Numbered from the stretch's first letter, positions 1 through 10,544 are shown. The stretch: 47,165 nt of DNA from Phallus indusiatus (GCA_027605045.1 JAQFWX010000196.1:1-47165), one strand, 5' to 3'. The notes: generated from the letters alone by a model not told the origin. Program-made: numbers and translations.

Positions 1-279
1 AACCTAAACCCTAAACCTAAACCTAAACCTAAACCCTAAACCTAAACCCTAAACCTAAACCCTAAACCCTAAACCTAAACCCTAAACCTAAACCTAAACC
101 CTAAACCCTAAACCCTAAACCCTAAACCCTAAACCCTAAACCCTAAACCCTAAACCCTAAACCCTAAACCCTAAACCCTAAACCCTAAACCCTAAACCCT
201 AAACCCTAAACCCTAAACCCTAAACCCTAAACCCTAAACCCTAAACCCTAAACCCTAAACCCTAAACCCTAAACCCTAA
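1..279. repeat. Telomeric repeat array, CCCTAAA type
   Basis: The left end is a telomere read on the C-rich strand. From about position 95 to 279 it is almost pure CCCTAAA (TTTAGGG on the other strand). The distal 100 bases mix this heptamer with a CCTAAA hexamer. The array stops at a CCCTAACAAACT junction. The position at base 1 and the strand orientation fit a true chromosome end. The hexamers could be real telomerase variation or base loss in the CCC run during sequencing. Confidence 0.97.
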
Positions 280-720
280 CAAACTATCCTAGCGGTTTTT
301 CATCCCTCCACCAATTCCACTCACACCGGGGTTTTGACCCTCACCAATTTCCACTCACACCTGGTTTCTGTCCCTCCCCCAATTCCACTAGCACCTGGTT
401 TTCAATCCTCCCCCAATTCCACTCACACCGGGGTTTCATCCCTTCCCCAATTCCACTCACTCCCAGTTTCTGTCCCTCTCCCAATTCCACTAGCACCGGT
501 TTTCAATCCTCCCCAATTCCACTCCCATCACATTTTTGTCCCTTCCCCAGCTTCATCCCTCCACCAATTCAACTCATACCAGGTTTTCGTCCCTTCCCCA
601 ATTCCACTCATACTGAACTTTTGACCTTCTGCCAATTCAACCCCCACCAGAATTTTGTCCTTCCACCAATTCCACTCACACTGTCATTCTGACCCTCCAC
701 CCCAAACTCACATCCACTTT
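280..720. repeat. Telomere-adjacent minisatellite, about 34-35 bp unit
   Basis: A degenerate tandem repeat follows the telomere directly. Each unit carries a core like CCAATTCCACTCACACC followed by a GT-rich stretch. Cores start near 309, 343, 377, 411, 446, 480 and 513, then fade out. A 96-codon open frame here is a by-product of the repeat. From 721 to about 1190 the DNA is unique or strongly decayed C/A-rich sequence with no gene visible. Confidence 0.85.
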
Positions 721-1189
721 TCATCCTCCACCAATTCCAAACTCCAACCATCATCCCATTTCAACCACCCAAATACAGTCCAGCATCAAAATACAACTCC
801 ACATCAACATCCAGATTAACACCCTCCACATCAATCAAATCCATCTAACTATTACCGTCTCCACTGCCCTTCTACAATCACACCAGATTCAAATATCAGA
901 TTCAACTTCTCAACTTTTCAAGATCCCAATCAGACCAAGCCCCAAATCCAGATTGAAATATAACACCAACACATCAGACCGTCACCAAAACTCCAGATTT
1001 GAACTAAAATACAACCACAATTGTTACAAGTACAACATTGTCTCGATCAAATACTGAATGCCGTCTCAGATCCCCAAGTGACCTACACATCCTTCTACAG
1101 GGAAAACCAGAAGTCCAGAAATACTAGAACTGTAGAACCGTAAATCAAAACGTAAAAACATGTCAAGTGAAAACCAGCAAGGAACTAGA

Positions 1190-1475
1190 AGTCAGAGTTT
1201 GCGTAAAACAGTTCTATCCACCTCAATTCTCTTTCAAACTTATCCAAACAAAAAACATACTAAATAAAATAATTCTCTCTGCAAATCCTATTAGACAAAT
1301 CTCCCTATTTACACCCTTTCATACAAAATCAGAAATAACTAAACTTTGCGTAAAACAATTCTAGAGAGCTCATTTCTCCTTCAAATTGTACCAGAGAAAA
1401 AACATACTAAATAAATTTATTTTATCTACAAACAGTACTAAATCTTCATCAGCCCCTAATCAGCTAGTATTCATT
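1190..1475. repeat. Subtelomeric repeat block A (GTTTGCGTAAAAC family)
   Basis: Two units of a roughly 147-bp repeat begin at 1197 and 1344 with the core TTTGCGTAAAAC. The second unit ends in a segment (about 1380-1470) that recurs almost unchanged at about 3816-3905. Short open frames in the block are repeat artefacts. The stretch 1476-1869 shows no gene. Confidence 0.8.
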
Positions 1476-1869
1476 AGAAGTTCCAAAACAAAGTTCCAAA
1501 ACAAAGTTCGCATTACAAGACCGAAATCACAACCAACTCAATTTCAAGTCCCAGTCTGAAATACAAGATAGCTTACACAACCCGAGACAAGCTACCAAAA
1601 CAGAATTCAAGACTCCCATCTTGTGCATATATCCAGTCATAACAAGACAAGTCCCTTACCAAAACCGAGACTTGAATCAGAGTTGAAATATTTACAAGTC
1701 AAAAAGAAATACCAGCTCAATGTCAATCCAAAAGGACTGCCAAAAGTACCCAAGTATTACCATTCCCATCCCACTCGTCATGTCTTTGTCCATCCACCAG
1801 TTTCGACTCTCATTATTCCATCTCAACCTTCTCAGATTAAACAGTCTGAACAATCTATGTCATCATCAC

Positions 1870-2265
1870 TGTCAGGGTACGTCTCTGGTCTACGGTCACT
1901 CTAGTATATTAGCGTAGTATAGTATAACCTACTTAGATGCCTACGCGCTCTACGTCGGTCATACGGTACCCGGTATACCGGTCCGTATTTATCCCTCGCG
2001 TATTCTTCCGAACTCTCCCCGTTTCTCCGTTCGCTCCATTCTGCCCTATCTCCCTCTTTCTCTACGTCATCCGTATTGTCCTCGGCTACCGTCCTTCCTA
2101 TTGGTAGATAATGCACCTGATAGCTATTGGTTAGAGATAGCGTAATCATGTATATATACAACTGTGCGCGCATGAGTAGTTCCTTGTGCTATTATAGACT
2201 GGGTTACTGGGTTATAGTAGCAGTCTGATCCTTAAGTCTAATCGCTGAACGATCGTGCCCTAACA
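1870..2265 (+). mobile_element. Solo LTR (TGTCAGGG...CCCTAACA), 396 bp
   Basis: The segment starts TGTCAGGGTACG and ends CGTGCCCTAACA, so it has TG...CA termini with imperfect short inverted ends. It is flanked by the 5-bp direct repeat ATCAC (1865-1869 and 2266-2270). That is the signature of an LTR-retrotransposon LTR left after recombination. Its last 129 bp recur at 10416-10544 with about two mismatches. Its termini and length nearly match the solo LTR at 6590-6987, although the interior differs. Confidence 0.8.
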
Positions 2266-2270
2266 ATCAC

Positions 2271-2807
2271 CGGTTGTTGCACAAGCTCAAGCACCAGTCC
2301 CAGCTTTACCACAACCAGCCAAACAATACCAAATCACTTATCACATAGCATATACTCACCCGTAACAAAAAATGCCCCAATACCAGTTAGTGCCTCACTG
2401 GAGAGTCACTTATAAGTTAAAATCCATACAATCAACACCTTCTACGGGAGCGGTAAAATCAGAACATTAGAATAAAACAGGATTCAAGCTAGAGTCCCAT
2501 CACACCCATAACAGAAGACTGAAATCAAAATACAAGTTCCAGTTCCAGTTATTCAATCCAGAAGTAAATATTTCAAGAGTCCCACCTTATACATCCATCG
2601 TGCATATACTTACCCGTAATACAAGTTAAAAATTACCAAATCCAAGACTCGGAACTCGTAGCAATAATATATATTTAGAGTCCGCATTGAAATTCAAGTT
2701 ATGTCCAGCTCACATTCATTTATCACATAGCATATACTTACCCGTAACCCCCGACTCGAGTTACTTCAAAACTCACCGTTAACAAAAGATTGCAAATATT
2801 TCTACTC
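2271..2807. other. Gene-free subtelomeric DNA with a short recurring motif
   Basis: No coding region is visible. A motif close to GCATATACTTACCCGTAA recurs near 2345, 2607 and 2734, spaced irregularly and embedded in C/A-rich sequence. Confidence 0.5.
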
Positions 2808-3910
2808 AGAGTTTGCGTAAAACAGATCTAACCAGCTCAATTCTCTTTCAAGCTTCTCCAAATAAAAAACGTACTAAATCAAATAATTCTCTCTACAAAT
2901 CATATTAGACGTACGTGAATATCTGATCAGTCAAATCTCCCTAAACCCAACCTTTCATACAAAATCAGAAATAACTAAACTTTGCGTAAAATGGTCCTAC
3001 ACAGCTCAATTCTCCTTCAAATTTCTCCACAAACCGTATTAGAACTACGTGAATATCTGATCAGTCAAATCTTCCTATTACTAGCATTTCATATACAATT
3101 GGAAATAACTAAAGTTTGCGTAAAACAGTTCTATCCACCTCAATTCTCCTTCAGATTTCTCCAAACAAAACACGTATTGAATAAAATAATTTTCTTCACA
3201 ATCCATATTAGGAGTACCTGAATATCTGATCAGTCATATCTTCCCATTACCACCGTTTCATACACAATTGGAAATAACTAAACTTTGCGTAAAATAGATC
3301 TACACAGCTCAATTCTCCTTCAAGCTCCTTTAAAAAAAACGTACTCCATCATTTAATATTCCTCACAAACTATATTAAGAGTATGTAACCGTTTCATTGG
3401 TTCAATCTCGTTATTAGAATAGTGGAATTCAAAATTGAGAATAACTCAAGTCAGAGTGCCACAGATATACAGAGATCGATTCTGCTTCAAATTGTACCAA
3501 AAAAAAACATACTAGATCGTTTATTTATATCTACAGGATTGCAAATATTTCCGGTCAGAAAAAACTCCCTAAGTATGAGATCGAGCGAAATATATTACAA
3601 GACCGAAATACAAGTTTGCGTAAAACAGTTTTATCCACCTCAATTTTCTTTCAATCTTCTCCAAACAAAAATCGTACTAAATAAAATAATTCTCTCTACA
3701 ATTCCTATTAAAAGTACATTAATATCTGATCAGTCAAATCTCCCTATTACCAGCCTTTCATTCAAAATCAGAAATAACCAAAGTTTGCGTAAAACAGTTC
3801 TACACAGCTCATTTCTCCTTCAAATTGTACCAGAAAAAAACGTACTAAATCAATTTATTTTATCTACAAACAGTACTAAATCTTCATCAGCCCCTAATCA
3901 GCTAGAAGAC
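2808..3910. repeat. Subtelomeric repeat block B (GTTTGCGTAAAAC family)
   Basis: At least six more units of the block A family start near 2811, 2980, 3114, 3283, 3616 and 3783. Spacings are mostly about 134 or 167-169 bp. The last units (about 3610-3905) closely match block A, so the two blocks share a recent duplication. The open frames at 2982-3221 and 3422-3919 repeat the same peptide and are not credible genes. 3911-4615 is AT-rich with no gene. Confidence 0.85.
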
Positions 3911-4615
3911 GCGGTATAGCATAAATTCATACAGTGTCATTCAAACTGCACTTAAAGCATCCATCAAAATTACCCTTATTTTCCCTGCCCTAAAATTATT
4001 AAAAATAACTAATAGATATAACAAATAACACTACAAATTTTTATACTATATTTCTACAACAGTTCTCACAGTACAAAGTACTATCTCCTCCAAATCAGTC
4101 TCTCCTCAAAGTAGCATGTAAATACCAATATCATTCTACAGAGCCCAATTCTTCTCGGAATAAAGTTCTAAAACAAGACGTACTAAATCAATTTTTTTTC
4201 TCTACAATTCTTATTAAGCATGTCTCACTAGTTTATTATGCAAACGCTCGTTTCCGAGTGTTATATACCTAAGCTACATCCATTCACTTAAATAAAACAT
4301 GTTCCAAAAATTCCCTGACATAGGTATATGCGGGGTCAAAAAATAGAGAAAAAAAATCCATTCTACCCATGTTTTTTTTCTTGTAATTCCGTTAAGAACT
4401 GAGCATTCTAGAGTAAAAACAATATTGCACAAACTCACTGTACTGACACTCACCCACAGGAAGTTCCCCGAGTTCCCCGAGGCAACAAGCACCCATAAGG
4501 TTATTTGTAGACATTCTAAAAATAGCGAACCCATCTTTTTCGGTTTTTGATTTGGCCGAGTTTTCGGGTCTCTAGAGCCAAAACAAAAAATTTGCACAAA
4601 TGCCTCGAAAATTCA

Positions 4616-4740
4616 CTGTAGTTTTGGCTCTACAGACCTGAATTCTTCACCAAATTGAAAAAGAAAAAAAACGTAGTAAATATTTTTTAAATCTCTATCA
4701 ACGGCGTTATACGTCGGGCGCTTATCTGATAAGCGCCCGT
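4616..4740 (+). repeat. Dispersed repeat with a GGGCGCTTAT palindrome, copy 1
   Basis: This stretch matches the reverse complement of about 11745-11865 along its length. Both share TTTTGGCTCTA, an AT-rich middle, and end at a GC-rich palindrome (here CGGGCGCTTATCTGATAAGCGCCCG). It looks like the end of an unidentified transposable element. It has no coding capacity. Confidence 0.6.
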
Positions 4741-4936
4741 GCGCGCGCAATCTTTCCTGTGTTGTACAGCTAGCTGAGTTCGAATTCAACTCTCTCACCA
4801 CTCTGCCTTCCCCCACCATCCTCCCCTTCCCCATCCACCCAAATCTCCCTCATATTTTCGCTTTTTTTCATTTATTCTACCTCTCCTCCATTCCATCCAC
4901 CTATTCTACAGCGTTTTGGAGGGTTTTCTGTGCCGG

Positions 4937-5253
4937 ATGGGTCAGATAAAGGCAAGGTTTGGATCAGTGTCATCCAGGTGAGTAGCGTTCCGGTTTTTCG
5001 TTCTTTTTTCCGTTTTTTTCTGATTTCCTGTCATCTTCCTAGGTATGTCATGCTCTCTGGAGCTGGGGACATTTCCCCTCGTCTTTTGGCAGCCTGCGGA
5101 CCGGTGCACAACTTCATCATCAGCGCAACGTCCCGTTGCCGTTCATCAGGCCGCCGCTCTGAAGATCTTGAAGTGCACCGTCCCGCTCGTTGTCATCGGA
5201 CAACATCTTGGTTTGAGGGCTACGTGGCCTTTGCCGGGATTATCACCACATGA
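4937..5253 (+). CDS. Possible small two-exon ORF, unknown
   Basis: An ATG at 4937 opens a short exon that ends at a good donor (CAG|GTGAGT, 4979). A pyrimidine-rich stretch and CTTCCTAG acceptor (to 5042) lead into a second exon ending at 5253, giving a predicted product of about 83 residues. No domain is recognised. Another frame of exon 2 (5045-5269) is also open. The strong splice-site pair is the only real support. This could be a gene fragment or chance. Confidence 0.25.
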
Positions 5254-5339
5254 CTTATGTCATGATTAATTCTTTGCGTCCAGTCGATTAAGAACGACCG
5301 TTGATGCTCCCTTCGGGGATGTAGGTGTTTTTTTACTCT

Positions 5340-5845
5340 CTTTAATATAACGGTATACCGTTGTTATGACGGTACACTGTTATTATGACGGTGTACCGTT
5401 ATATTGACGGTATACTGTTATGTTGACGCTACGCTGTCCGTTCAACGCTACGCTGCCCATGCAACGTTATGCTGCCCGTACAACGTTACGCTGTCCGTGC
5501 AACGTTATGCTGTCTGTGCAACGTTACGCTGCCCGTGTAAACATTACGCTGCCCGCGCAACGCTACACTGCCCGCGCAACGCTACACTGCCCGTACAACG
5601 CTACACTGCCCGTACAACGCTACGCTGTCTGTGCAATGTTACACTGCCAGTATACTGTTATGCTGTCAGTGCAGTGTTATACAGTCCGTGCAATGTTACG
5701 CTGTCCGTACAATGTTACGCGGCCAGGGTACCCTTACACCGTCAGTGTACCAGTATGCTGTCGGTGCAGTGTTACGCTGCCAGTGTACCATTACGCTGCC
5801 ACTACCAGTATACCATTACGCTCTCAGCGTACCGCTTTACAAGTA
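5340..5845. repeat. 19-bp satellite array, about 26 units
   Basis: A degenerate tandem repeat has a period of 19 bp, with units such as AACGTTACGCTGTCCGTGC. Because 19 is not a multiple of three and the units lack stops, all three forward frames stay open (5404-5868, 5420-5908 and 5631-5864). Those ORFs give repetitive peptides and should not be annotated as genes. The first units (5345-5420) read CGGTATACCGTT-like and grade into the main type. Confidence 0.85.
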
Positions 5846-5939
5846 TTTACTATATGTATATTAACTAACATAATAAAAGTTATTATATTATTTAAACAAA
5901 TACATTGAAATATACAAAAATAAAATGAACACGAACGTG

Positions 5940-6165
5940 CAGTAACACTAAGCGGAGAGTGATGCTAAGCGGAAAGCACTCTAAGCGGAGAGCACTCCAA
6001 CTCACCACGGAGACTCTCACTAAGCGGAGAGGGTAGTTAAGCGGAGAGGGCAGTTAAGCGGGGAGGTATCCCAAGCGGAGAGTAGAGAGTGCTTACCGGA
6101 GAGACTCTCCTTGATCAAATGCTAAGCGGAGAGCCTGTTAAGCGGAGAGACTACTACAAATACAT
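5940..6165. repeat. Clustered AAGCGGAGAG motif repeats
   Basis: The motif TAAGCGGAGAG and close variants occur about ten times at irregular spacing. Inverted forms (GAGACTCTCC, CTCTCCGCTT) lie among them and again near 6290-6303. The cluster abuts and slightly overlaps the 3' end of the Ulp1-like reading frame. Confidence 0.75.
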
Positions 6166-6589
6166 TAAATATACTAACCGGAGAGGTAGAGTCACCCGAG
6201 CGATCAAATTTCGATAGACCGGAGCAATCAAAATGATGAACGCTGGTACTGAATGGGCCAGGGACAGAACTGAATAGATCAGCCCACTTAAGCGGAGACT
6301 CTCCGCTTGCAATACCGGAGGGTCCGGTAGCTCATTCATTAGAGTAGGTTGCTCTGTATTGAAACAGAGTGCGAAACTCCTGTCTAGACGGTACCCGTAA
6401 TCATCAAACAGAGTCCATTCACTGATATCTTCCCATTCCGCATAAGGATTAAAAGGAAAGTTCTGGACGTGGAGAGGAACACCGAGTTTTTCTTCTACTG
6501 TCGGTCCGGTATTGTAATCGTCAAACGAGTTTTCAAACCGTAGCGGTTGGAACCTCTGCTTTGGTAGAATGGGAGCTTCCACATGTCGC

Positions 6590-6987
6590 TGTTAGGGCTA
6601 CTCAGCTCACACTAGAGGGAGGGGATCCTAAGTAAATATATTGGGAGGTAACTATACTACTCACCTAGAGGGAGGGGATCCTAAGAGAACAAGCTTAGGG
6701 ACCCTCACTCTAGGTACAGCTACTATATACATAAAACGACGACGCGGCGTGCGGCCCTGGCACAGCTAAGTGCCAGGCGCCCAAGCCGAGCCTAAGCGAC
6801 GTGATGTCACGGGCATCACGCCGTGTACGAGCGCGCAACGCGCGCGAGCAGAGAAGATGAAATATGGACGGAGAGAATAAACGGATGGTAGAGGCAATGC
6901 ACGGGAAATATAAATAAGATAGAAATAGATATATACCGATGATAATAAATAAGGAAAAATGAGGGGACGCGGTAGCGTACCCTGACA
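6590..6987 (-). mobile_element. Solo LTR, 398 bp, inserted in the Ulp1-like gene
   Basis: Read on the minus strand it starts TGTCAGGGTACG and ends GTAGCCCTAACA. The 5-bp duplication GTCGC (6585-6589 and 6988-6992) flanks it. The interior near 6663-6716 holds a long imperfect hairpin, CCTAGAG...GAGGG...CCTAAG facing CTTAGG...CCCTCCCTCTAGG. Copies or pieces of that hairpin recur at about 12111-12162, 12610-12656 and 13362-13381. The ORF running through this LTR (6710-6990) is a fusion artefact. Confidence 0.85.
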
Positions 6988-8499
6988 GTCGCTCCCGTCT
7001 CGCAATAGCTCTAAAAGAGCTATACTTTTTAGTCTCCACTGGCCCGTCCTGTGAAACCGATCGATCTTGTACCATATCCAACTCCTCAGTCTCGGACTCC
7101 TCATCGCTGGAAACCTCTGGATTGGATTGCTGCACTGTTTGACGAAACTTGATAATATCTTGTTTCGTTTTAGTTTTGATAAATCCTCTGACTAGCATTT
7201 TACATCGCGAGCATTGCGTGGGTGCCTGTCTCATCTTCTTATGAAGATTCTGGATCGCTTCAGAGCCTAGCGGTTGATACGAGAGCGCTTCTATCCATGG
7301 GTTCAGATAGTAATCGTCTACCACTTTCCAGGCAAGAGGGGCTGCCTCAGTCGTTGATAATATCGTCCAACGTTGATATACTTCGTAAATCCGAGGTAGC
7401 GCTTTTTGCAATATTTGATATCGTATATGGTGCGCGCAAGGTCGTTCGGGCAGCTTTGGCAAGTCATGCTTGTCCAGTACTAGACCGTCTCTGATAACCA
7501 ATGACTCAAATACAAATACCGCGATCGGCCCGCAGTCTCGTCCGTTCTGATTATTTACTTGTTAGTTTCAGACATTTACCTAGCATCGCCCACTTACTGC
7601 AAACCATTCCAAAGAGAATACCGTCACCGTCTTACTGGATGGGCATTCCCAACCTAACAGATCGTGTACTGCTTCCCAATACGCAGATCCTTTCCATTCC
7701 TCCCATCTATCTTTTCCTGCCCGAGTTTCACGCGAACACTCTATCTCTTCGTCACTTAACATTCCATGTTGTCTATTGAGACCGAGCCGACCGTATACAT
7801 ATGCTTTTCGGTTCCGGGTATCAAATGTCACGACGAAATAATGACGTTGAAGTAGTATCACCATCGTAACCGGTCTTTTCGGAATACGCTGCGTAGGACG
7901 GTATCCGTAAAAATTCCGAATAAATGTTTTATCTTCATTTGCTATGGGATTCTGTTTGATGTGTAGCCGACGTTCAATTAGAACCGTAATATTCATGGGA
8001 ATATATAAGGTAAGACAGTCTTCCAAATGGTGTGGAAGCTGGCTGAGGAAATAGATCCCCATCAGATCCCCACCTAACCACCGACCGGGTTCAAGTGTTT
8101 CAATATCATCCCATGCAGGCCCCCAACAAGACGGATTGAATAATAGTATTTCTACAAGGATTATGAGGCTTTTCAAATTATCACTTTGAAACCGTCTACC
8201 TCTACTCGTTAACGTTTCACCTTCCTCTTCTTCCTCTTCCTCGATATTATTCTCTAATATATTTCCACCTTCTGAACTAGAGATATTTTCAGGACGAAAC
8301 TCGGGAGAAGACGGGGATTTTTCATTGTCTGGGAGATATTACTATGTTTTGTATACATATTAAATGGATATATTACCAGATTCAGATATTTTGGTCGGTG
8401 GTAATAGAAACTCTGCTTCCGGTGTGATGGGAGAAGGAAAGTTTTCTAATCGGGGACGTTGTTCCGGTGTAATTGGAGAAGGAAAGTTTTCTAACGGAG

Positions 8500-8659
8500 T
8501 AGGGGTCTCAACGGGTATGACTTATGGGTACCCTCGGGTACCCGCGCGCTCGTTTAGCCAATCAGAATGCAGGATTTTGCCCTTGACCCAAAAATCCTGC
8601 AATCTGATTGGCTGAACGCTCGCGAGGGTACCCGTTTGCAATACCCGTTGAGACCCTTA
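8500..8659. mobile_element. hAT-type MITE, 160 bp, 8-bp target duplication
   Basis: The terminal inverted repeats are TAGGGGTCTCAACGGGTAT (8500-8518) and its near-perfect inverse (8641-8659), with one mismatch. The 8-bp duplication TAACGGAG sits at 8492-8499 and 8660-8667. The TAGGG end and 8-bp duplication fit the hAT superfamily. The interior is largely self-complementary (GGATTTT...AAAATCC, CCAATCAGA...TCTGATTGG), so the element can fold into one hairpin. It has no coding capacity. Removing it plus one duplication rebuilds a perfect 45-bp coding repeat of the host gene. Confidence 0.9.
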
Positions 8660-8836
8660 TAACGGAGGACGTTGTTCTGGTGTGATAGGAGAAGGAAAGT
8701 TTTCCAATGGAGGACGTGGGTCTGGTGTGATAGGAGAGGGAAATTCTATTTCTATATCTTTTACTTTTATGGGAGTCATAGGTTTTACTATCGGAACAGT
8801 CTGTTTCTGTTTCTGAGCTCTTGTAATGGGTGCCAT

Positions 8837-8975
8837 CACTGAGTGTTAACAAGTATGAATTTGAAACAAGAAGACTATTATAGATCAGCATCGATCAAAT
8901 TCAGATCAGCTTATCAAATTTAAACTCAGTCATTACTTATAAATAACTCTTCAAAGTATTCAAGTTCAGCATATC
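8837..8975. promoter_or_regulatory. Shared bidirectional promoter region
   Basis: Only 139 bp separate the divergent start codons of the Ulp1-like gene (8836, minus) and the BAH/PHD-like gene (8976, plus). A TATAAATA lies at 8938-8945, 31 bp before the plus-strand ATG. A TATAATAG-like box around 8875-8882 sits about 40 bp upstream of the minus-strand ATG. The layout suggests co-expression; this is inferred. Confidence 0.55.
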
Positions 8976-10121
8976 ATGTCTGCTCCTTCTGCTTGGAATA
9001 CTTGGCCTGTGCTTTCTGAATATTTAGATGCTGATTTCGGACTGCTGAAAACCGGAACAGAGTAAGTTTATTTTATAATACAGAACCATAAATAATTATC
9101 CACCTTAGCCTTTTGATTTATGGGGAGGAAAAAAAATCTCCCGCTTCTCAAAAAGAGAACAAATCTTATGGAAAGGACGTATCAAAGAAATTCGGAAAAG
9201 TCCGGTATGTTTTAGCGTGATGTATATTTATATTTACTGATTTCAAAAATAGGAGTCTAGTTACCCCCATTTTATGGTTCAATGGTTTTATAACAGATCT
9301 CACTTACTTGCGTGGCTACAAACCTTTCCGATATTTACACCTGCTCAAAAAAAAGAATTACGAAAGGCATTTATGTTAGTTATATTATATTTATAACTAT
9401 TATTTTTTCACTTTATCTTTTAAGGAATAAATTGGGTGATTGGGAGCTTATCTTTACCGATCATGAAGATGTTATAGAACGATCCGCAATCGACGGTAAA
9501 TAAATAATATTTTAAGAATACGCTTAACTATTCCTGAACGTTTTCATAGGCAAGGCTAGGAAAATCCATACTTTGGATGATACAGTCAATCAGGAATACA
9601 TTCCTGACAATAGTCTTTACACACGCTTTCGACTATTTTTCACAGAATGTGAACGTCGAAAAACTCTTGCTGTCAAAGTATATTTATTTATTTATATTTC
9701 AACTCCCTCTCATTCTTTATAGGGTCCTATTCCTTCATGCATGTCTGAATGTATGGAGCATTATCATCCCGACAAGGACGTACAACGTTTTTGTCGTTTT
9801 TGTAAAAGGTGGTTTCATATTCAGTGTCTTCAGGAGAGTGCTGAAGAAGTAGATGATATTGATGAAACACTGGAGAATACCAAAAAAGATTTACAAGGAT
9901 CTAATGCTCTTAAGGAGCAAGCGTTACTGCCTATTGCACGTGGCAGTGATCTACGTGAGGGCATTGCGGGATATGTGAAGCATATCCATAATGCTTTTCT
10001 CAATGCTCAGACAGGCAAAGAAAAGCTTCCAAAGCTTCTGAGTGCTAAGGATGTCAATACATATGACTGGCATCATACGCACATGTATAAATGTCCCCGA
10101 TGTGAAAATGGATTTTTGTAA
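8976..10121 (+). CDS. BAH-like / PHD-finger-like protein, six exons
   Basis: Exons are 8976-9061, 9109-9204, 9253-about 9366, 9425-9495, 9550-9677 and 9723-10121, with introns of 45-58 nt. The middle reads WELIFTDHEDVIERSAIDGK, similar to the core of BAH domains. The C-terminal half has a PHD-type cysteine pattern: two Cys in CMSEC, then CRFCKRWFHIQC, and a final CPRC near the end. Such proteins bind chromatin (family knowledge). Intron 3 is awkward. A canonical GT donor at 9375 gives a stop, and only a GC donor at 9367 keeps the frame. It either uses GC-AG splicing or is decaying. It is divergent from the Ulp1-like gene, so the two may form one mobile or co-regulated unit. The fold calls are by eye. 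Confidence 0.55.
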
Positions 10122-10415
10122 TAATATCATAATATAAAATACCATTGATAAACTCAGTTAAAATGATGAATAAAACTGTTTTAAACAATACAATTTATCT
10201 TAACTCAAATACACCTTGAGTGAAAACTATCATCTCCTCCTCCCCATATAGTGCAACTTGTTCTGCCTGTATCTCCAGAACCGGCCCGCCAAATCCTTAG
10301 ATTTTTTGCACCAAAACCCTCTTATATATGTAGAATATGTGTGCCAAATTTCAGGAGGATTGGACTATCCTATGGTTGGTGTGCTTTGGTATACTATATG
10401 TCTTTTGCCCCTATA

Positions 10416-10544
10416 ATAGCGTAATCATGTATATATACAACTGTGCGCGCATGTGTAGTTCCTTGCGCTATTATAGACTGGGTTACTGGGTTATAGTAGC
10501 AGTCTGATCCTTAAGTCTAATCGCTGAACGATCGTGCCCTAACA
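10416..10544 (+). mobile_element. LTR 3'-end fragment, copy of 2137-2265
   Basis: 129 bp match the last third of the solo LTR at 1870-2265 with about two mismatches, ending at the same CCCTAACA terminus. The 5' part is absent; the sequence upstream (10122-10415) is unrelated and shows no gene. What follows could be the internal region of a retroelement. Confidence 0.7.

Larger units (their letters stand above)
6154..8836 (-). pseudogene. Ulp1/SENP-like cysteine protease gene, disrupted by two insertions
   Basis: The ATG is at 8836. Exon 1 encodes a run of 15-residue repeats (ENFPSPITPEQRPPL type) and holds a MITE at 8500-8659. A 48-nt intron (8329-8376) and an acidic linker follow. The protease core contains an RHYFVVTFD segment, with a His and Asp suited to the triad. 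A 51-nt intron (7547-7597, branch CTAAC) precedes NGRDCGPIAVF, the usual Ulp1 Cys motif. The expected Gln before it is not clear. The frame runs to about 6993, is cut by a solo LTR (6590-6987), and resumes at 6584 in the same frame once the LTR and one target copy are removed. The true 3' end is uncertain. Ulp1-family proteases process SUMO or related tags; in mushrooms such domains also travel with DNA transposons (family knowledge). The MITE puts an in-frame stop in exon 1, so this copy is probably dead. Confidence 0.75.

Noticed and set aside
5340..5845. Possible CRISPR-like array
   Set aside because: Units are contiguous and degenerate with no spacers, and the genome is eukaryotic.
5404..5908. 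ORFs of 154 and 162 codons
   Set aside because: They are readings of the 19-bp satellite in different frames.
6710..6990. C-terminal extension of the Ulp1-like ORF
   Set aside because: It is translation into the inserted solo LTR.
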